Shown in pieces: positions 5,588 to 6,835 of a stretch of 6,835 bases of DNA; the stretch's first letter is position 1; the number at the start of each line of letters is the position of its first letter. The stretch lies in assembly GCA_017550775.1 (NCBI GenBank), contig JAFZOA010000719.1:1-6835 (forward strand). The letters run 5' to 3'. The position numbers and the translations under genes are program-made. A model generated the notes under the pieces. The model searched no databases. It was not told where the DNA came from and was given only the letters and a program-made list of their open reading frames with translations. The DNA comes from Ruminiclostridium sp. GTDB lineage: Bacteria > Bacillota_A > Clostridia > Oscillospirales > Ruminococcaceae.

Positions 5588-5618
5588 CTCCGGAGTTGTT
5601 GTTTCCGGCAACCCGGAG
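5588..5618 (-). promoter_or_regulatory. Intercistronic stem-loop before the peptide gene
   Basis: CTCCGG (5588-5593) pairs with CCGGAG (5613-5618), and after a bulged A, GTTG (5595-5598) pairs with CAAC (5609-5612), giving 10 bp with a 10-nt loop. On the minus strand it is followed by TGTAAGAAAAG and no U-tract, so it is not a classical terminator. It may set mRNA stability between the exporter and the peptide gene, allowing more peptide than exporter. The role is inferred. Confidence 0.5.
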
Positions 5619-5637
5619 CGAGCTGACAAATTTTCCC

Positions 5638-5656
5638 GATCCCATGTTTCGGGATC
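5638..5656 (-). promoter_or_regulatory. Short perfect stem-loop just after the exporter gene
   Basis: GATCCC (5638-5643) pairs with GGGATC (5651-5656) around a 7-nt loop, 12 bp after the exporter stop codon. On the minus strand GGGAAAA follows and no T-run does, so termination is unlikely. With the hairpin at 5588-5618 it makes a two-hairpin spacer between exporter and peptide genes. Confidence 0.4.
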
Positions 5657-5668
5657 TCTGCTTTTTCG

Positions 5669-6835
5669 TTATGTATCTACCCTCTGCCTCTCGACAAGCT
5701 CCGCGAAGAAGCCGTTCTTCGCTATAAGCTCGTCATAGCTTCCGTCCTCGATGATTTTCCCGTTGTCGAGCACGATTATCCGGTCGCACTGCTTTATCGT
5801 GGACAGTCTGTGCGCGATCACGATACGCGTGCATTTGAGCTGTTCGAGCGAATCGGACACGGTCTTCTGCGTGATATTGTCAAGCGCCGAGGTAGCCTCG
5901 TCAAACATCAGTATCCGCGGCTTCGGAGCTATCGCACGGGCTATCATAAGGCGCTGGCGCTGACCGCCGGAGATACCGCCCTGTCCCTCGGAAATGATCG
6001 TGAACATTCCCATAGGCATCGAGCGGATATCGTCCGCAAATCCCGCCATTTCCGCCGCCTCCCATGCGTCATCGAGAGTCAGGCGCGGATTGGTTATAAC
6101 GATGTTCGAGTAGATGTCTCCCGTAAACAGCTTGCCCGTCTGCATTACCGTGCCGATCCTGCGGCGAAGGGATTTGAGGTCGATGCGTTCAAGATCCTTG
6201 CCGTCATAGAACACGGCACCTCTCTGCGGCTTCTCAAAGCCGAGCATGATGCGCATGAGCGTGGACTTCCCGCAGCCGGTCTTGCCGCATATCGCGACAT
6301 ACTGTCCGGGGCTTATCTTGAGGGATATGCCGTCAAGAACATTCGGCATATTCTCGTTGTACGCGAAGGTGATGTTGTTGAGCTCGATGCCGCCCATAAG
6401 ACGCTCGACGACCTGTTTTTCCTCGGCGACCTCGGGTTCGGTCTCGAGTATCGGCTTAGCCATATCGAGTATGGGCTTTATCTGCGCCGCCGAAAGCGTT
6501 ATCCCCGCAAGCGATGTGAACGCGCCGGCTACCATGCCGTAAGCCACGTTGAACGCGTAGTACTCCGACACCGAGACCCCGCTTTTCACCGCCGCGTAGT
6601 AGATGATTATTGTGCCTATCAGCGATATCGCCGTGGTAAACACAGCGTTTACCTTTATGAACATCGGCGGGTCGTAGAGCAGCTTCGCACTCCTGGTGTA
6701 GGTATTGCTCCAGCGGGCAAAGGCTCTCTTCTCTGAGCCGGACAGCTTTATCTTCTGTATCCCGGTGATCAGTGCATACACCAGGAACGGCATGCAAAAG
6801 CTCAGCAGCTGGAAATAGTTCATGTTGAAACAGAA
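5669..6835 (-). CDS. NHLP/NHLM-type peptide-export ABC transporter, N-terminal part outside the window
   Basis: The frame is open to the right edge (four codons precede the first visible Met at 6823), so that Met is probably internal and the gene is partial. Counting from it, the last membrane helices are at about 55-80 and 88-113, after G-I-Q-K-I-K-L-S-G, typical of the coupling region. The ATPase domain follows: Walker A G-K-T-G-C-G-K-S-T (170-178), Q-loop Q208, signature S-G-G-Q (265-268), Walker B L-M-F-D-E (285-289), D-loop S-A-L-D (292-295) and switch His318; all are intact. The stretches N-E-N-M-P-N-V-L-D, S-E-G-Q-G-G-I-S-G-G-Q and A-K-N-G-F-F-A-E-L-V-E-R-Q are what I expect of the transporters linked to NHLP leader peptides. 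These act in the inner membrane to export Gly-Gly-leader peptides. Whether this copy has a C39 peptidase or a degenerate N-terminal domain cannot be seen. The peptide gene starts 122 bp downstream. Confidence 0.9.
   Translation of the reverse strand, partial: FCFNMNYFQLLSFCMPFLVYALITGIQKIKLSGSEKRAFARWSNTYTRSAKLLYDPPMFIKVNAVFTTAISLIGTIIIYYAAVKSGVSVSEYYAFNVAYGMVAGAFTSLAGITLSAAQIKPILDMAKPILETEPEVAEEKQVVERLMGGIELNNITFAYNENMPNVLDGISLKISPGQYVAICGKTGCGKSTLMRIMLGFEKPQRGAVFYDGKDLERIDLKSLRRRIGTVMQTGKLFTGDIYSNIVITNPRLTLDDAWEAAEMAGFADDIRSMPMGMFTIISEGQGGISGGQRQRLMIARAIAPKPRILMFDEATSALDNITQKTVSDSLEQLKCTRIVIAHRLSTIKQCDRIIVLDNGKIIEDGSYDELIAKNGFFAELVERQRVDT

Noticed and set aside
5638..5656. Terminator directed along the plus strand (T-run at 5662-5666)
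   Set aside because: The T-run is six bases after the stem and no plus-strand gene leads into it.
5810..6736. Plus-strand open frame of about 308 codons
   Set aside because: Opposite to the intact ABC transporter, which has all ATPase motifs; the plus-strand product is His/Arg-rich without a recognisable fold, a typical antisense shadow in GC-rich coding DNA.

Overview
All recognisable genes lie on the minus strand, so the window reads biologically from right to left. It holds two transcription units separated by a gap of about 430 bp without genes. The strong AGGAGG-type ribosome-binding sites, the SpoIIE/STAS/anti-sigma-kinase partner-switch genes and the type of peptide exporter suggest a Gram-positive anaerobe of the Bacillota, probably a Clostridia or Ruminococcus-like gut lineage. 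That placement is an inference from gene content, not a marker-gene result.

Unit 1 (6835 down to about 2522) starts beyond the right edge with the C-terminal part of an NHLP/NHLM-type peptide-exporting ABC transporter. Next comes an 85-residue peptide gene with an acidic leader ending in Gly-Gly and a basic, cysteine-free core built from a 15-residue repeat. It is followed, almost without gaps, by a STAS anti-sigma-factor antagonist, a membrane-bound Cache-HAMP-SpoIIE (PP2C) phosphatase and an RsbW-like ATP-binding protein. Together these make a complete input, switch and kinase triad of a partner-switching circuit, co-oriented with a peptide and its exporter. No sigma factor is in view. A good intrinsic terminator closes the unit.

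The gap (2235-2660) is AT-rich and is not empty. It contains two copies (about 2276-2365 and 2583-2663) of the same nested stem-loop layout, the terminator of unit 1 between them, and a near-ideal promoter at 2397-2425. That promoter would give a leader RNA of about 155 nt carrying one of the stem-loop copies, in front of unit 2.

Unit 2 (2234 down to 1, continuing past the left edge) looks like part of a contractile injection system (CIS) or phage-tail-like gene cluster. It encodes a tail-assembly-type protein (122 aa), a 58-aa DUF6760-type protein whose GTG start overlaps the previous stop codon, a tail-tube (gp19/Afp5-like) protein, and a long reading frame (403 codons visible, no stop) with an internal duplicated Tyr/Thr/Glu-rich segment that I do not recognise.

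The main question raised is whether the sensor/partner-switch operon, the exported repeat peptide and the contractile apparatus are one system. The shared RNA-like elements that flank the boundary between the two units are the only direct sequence link between them.
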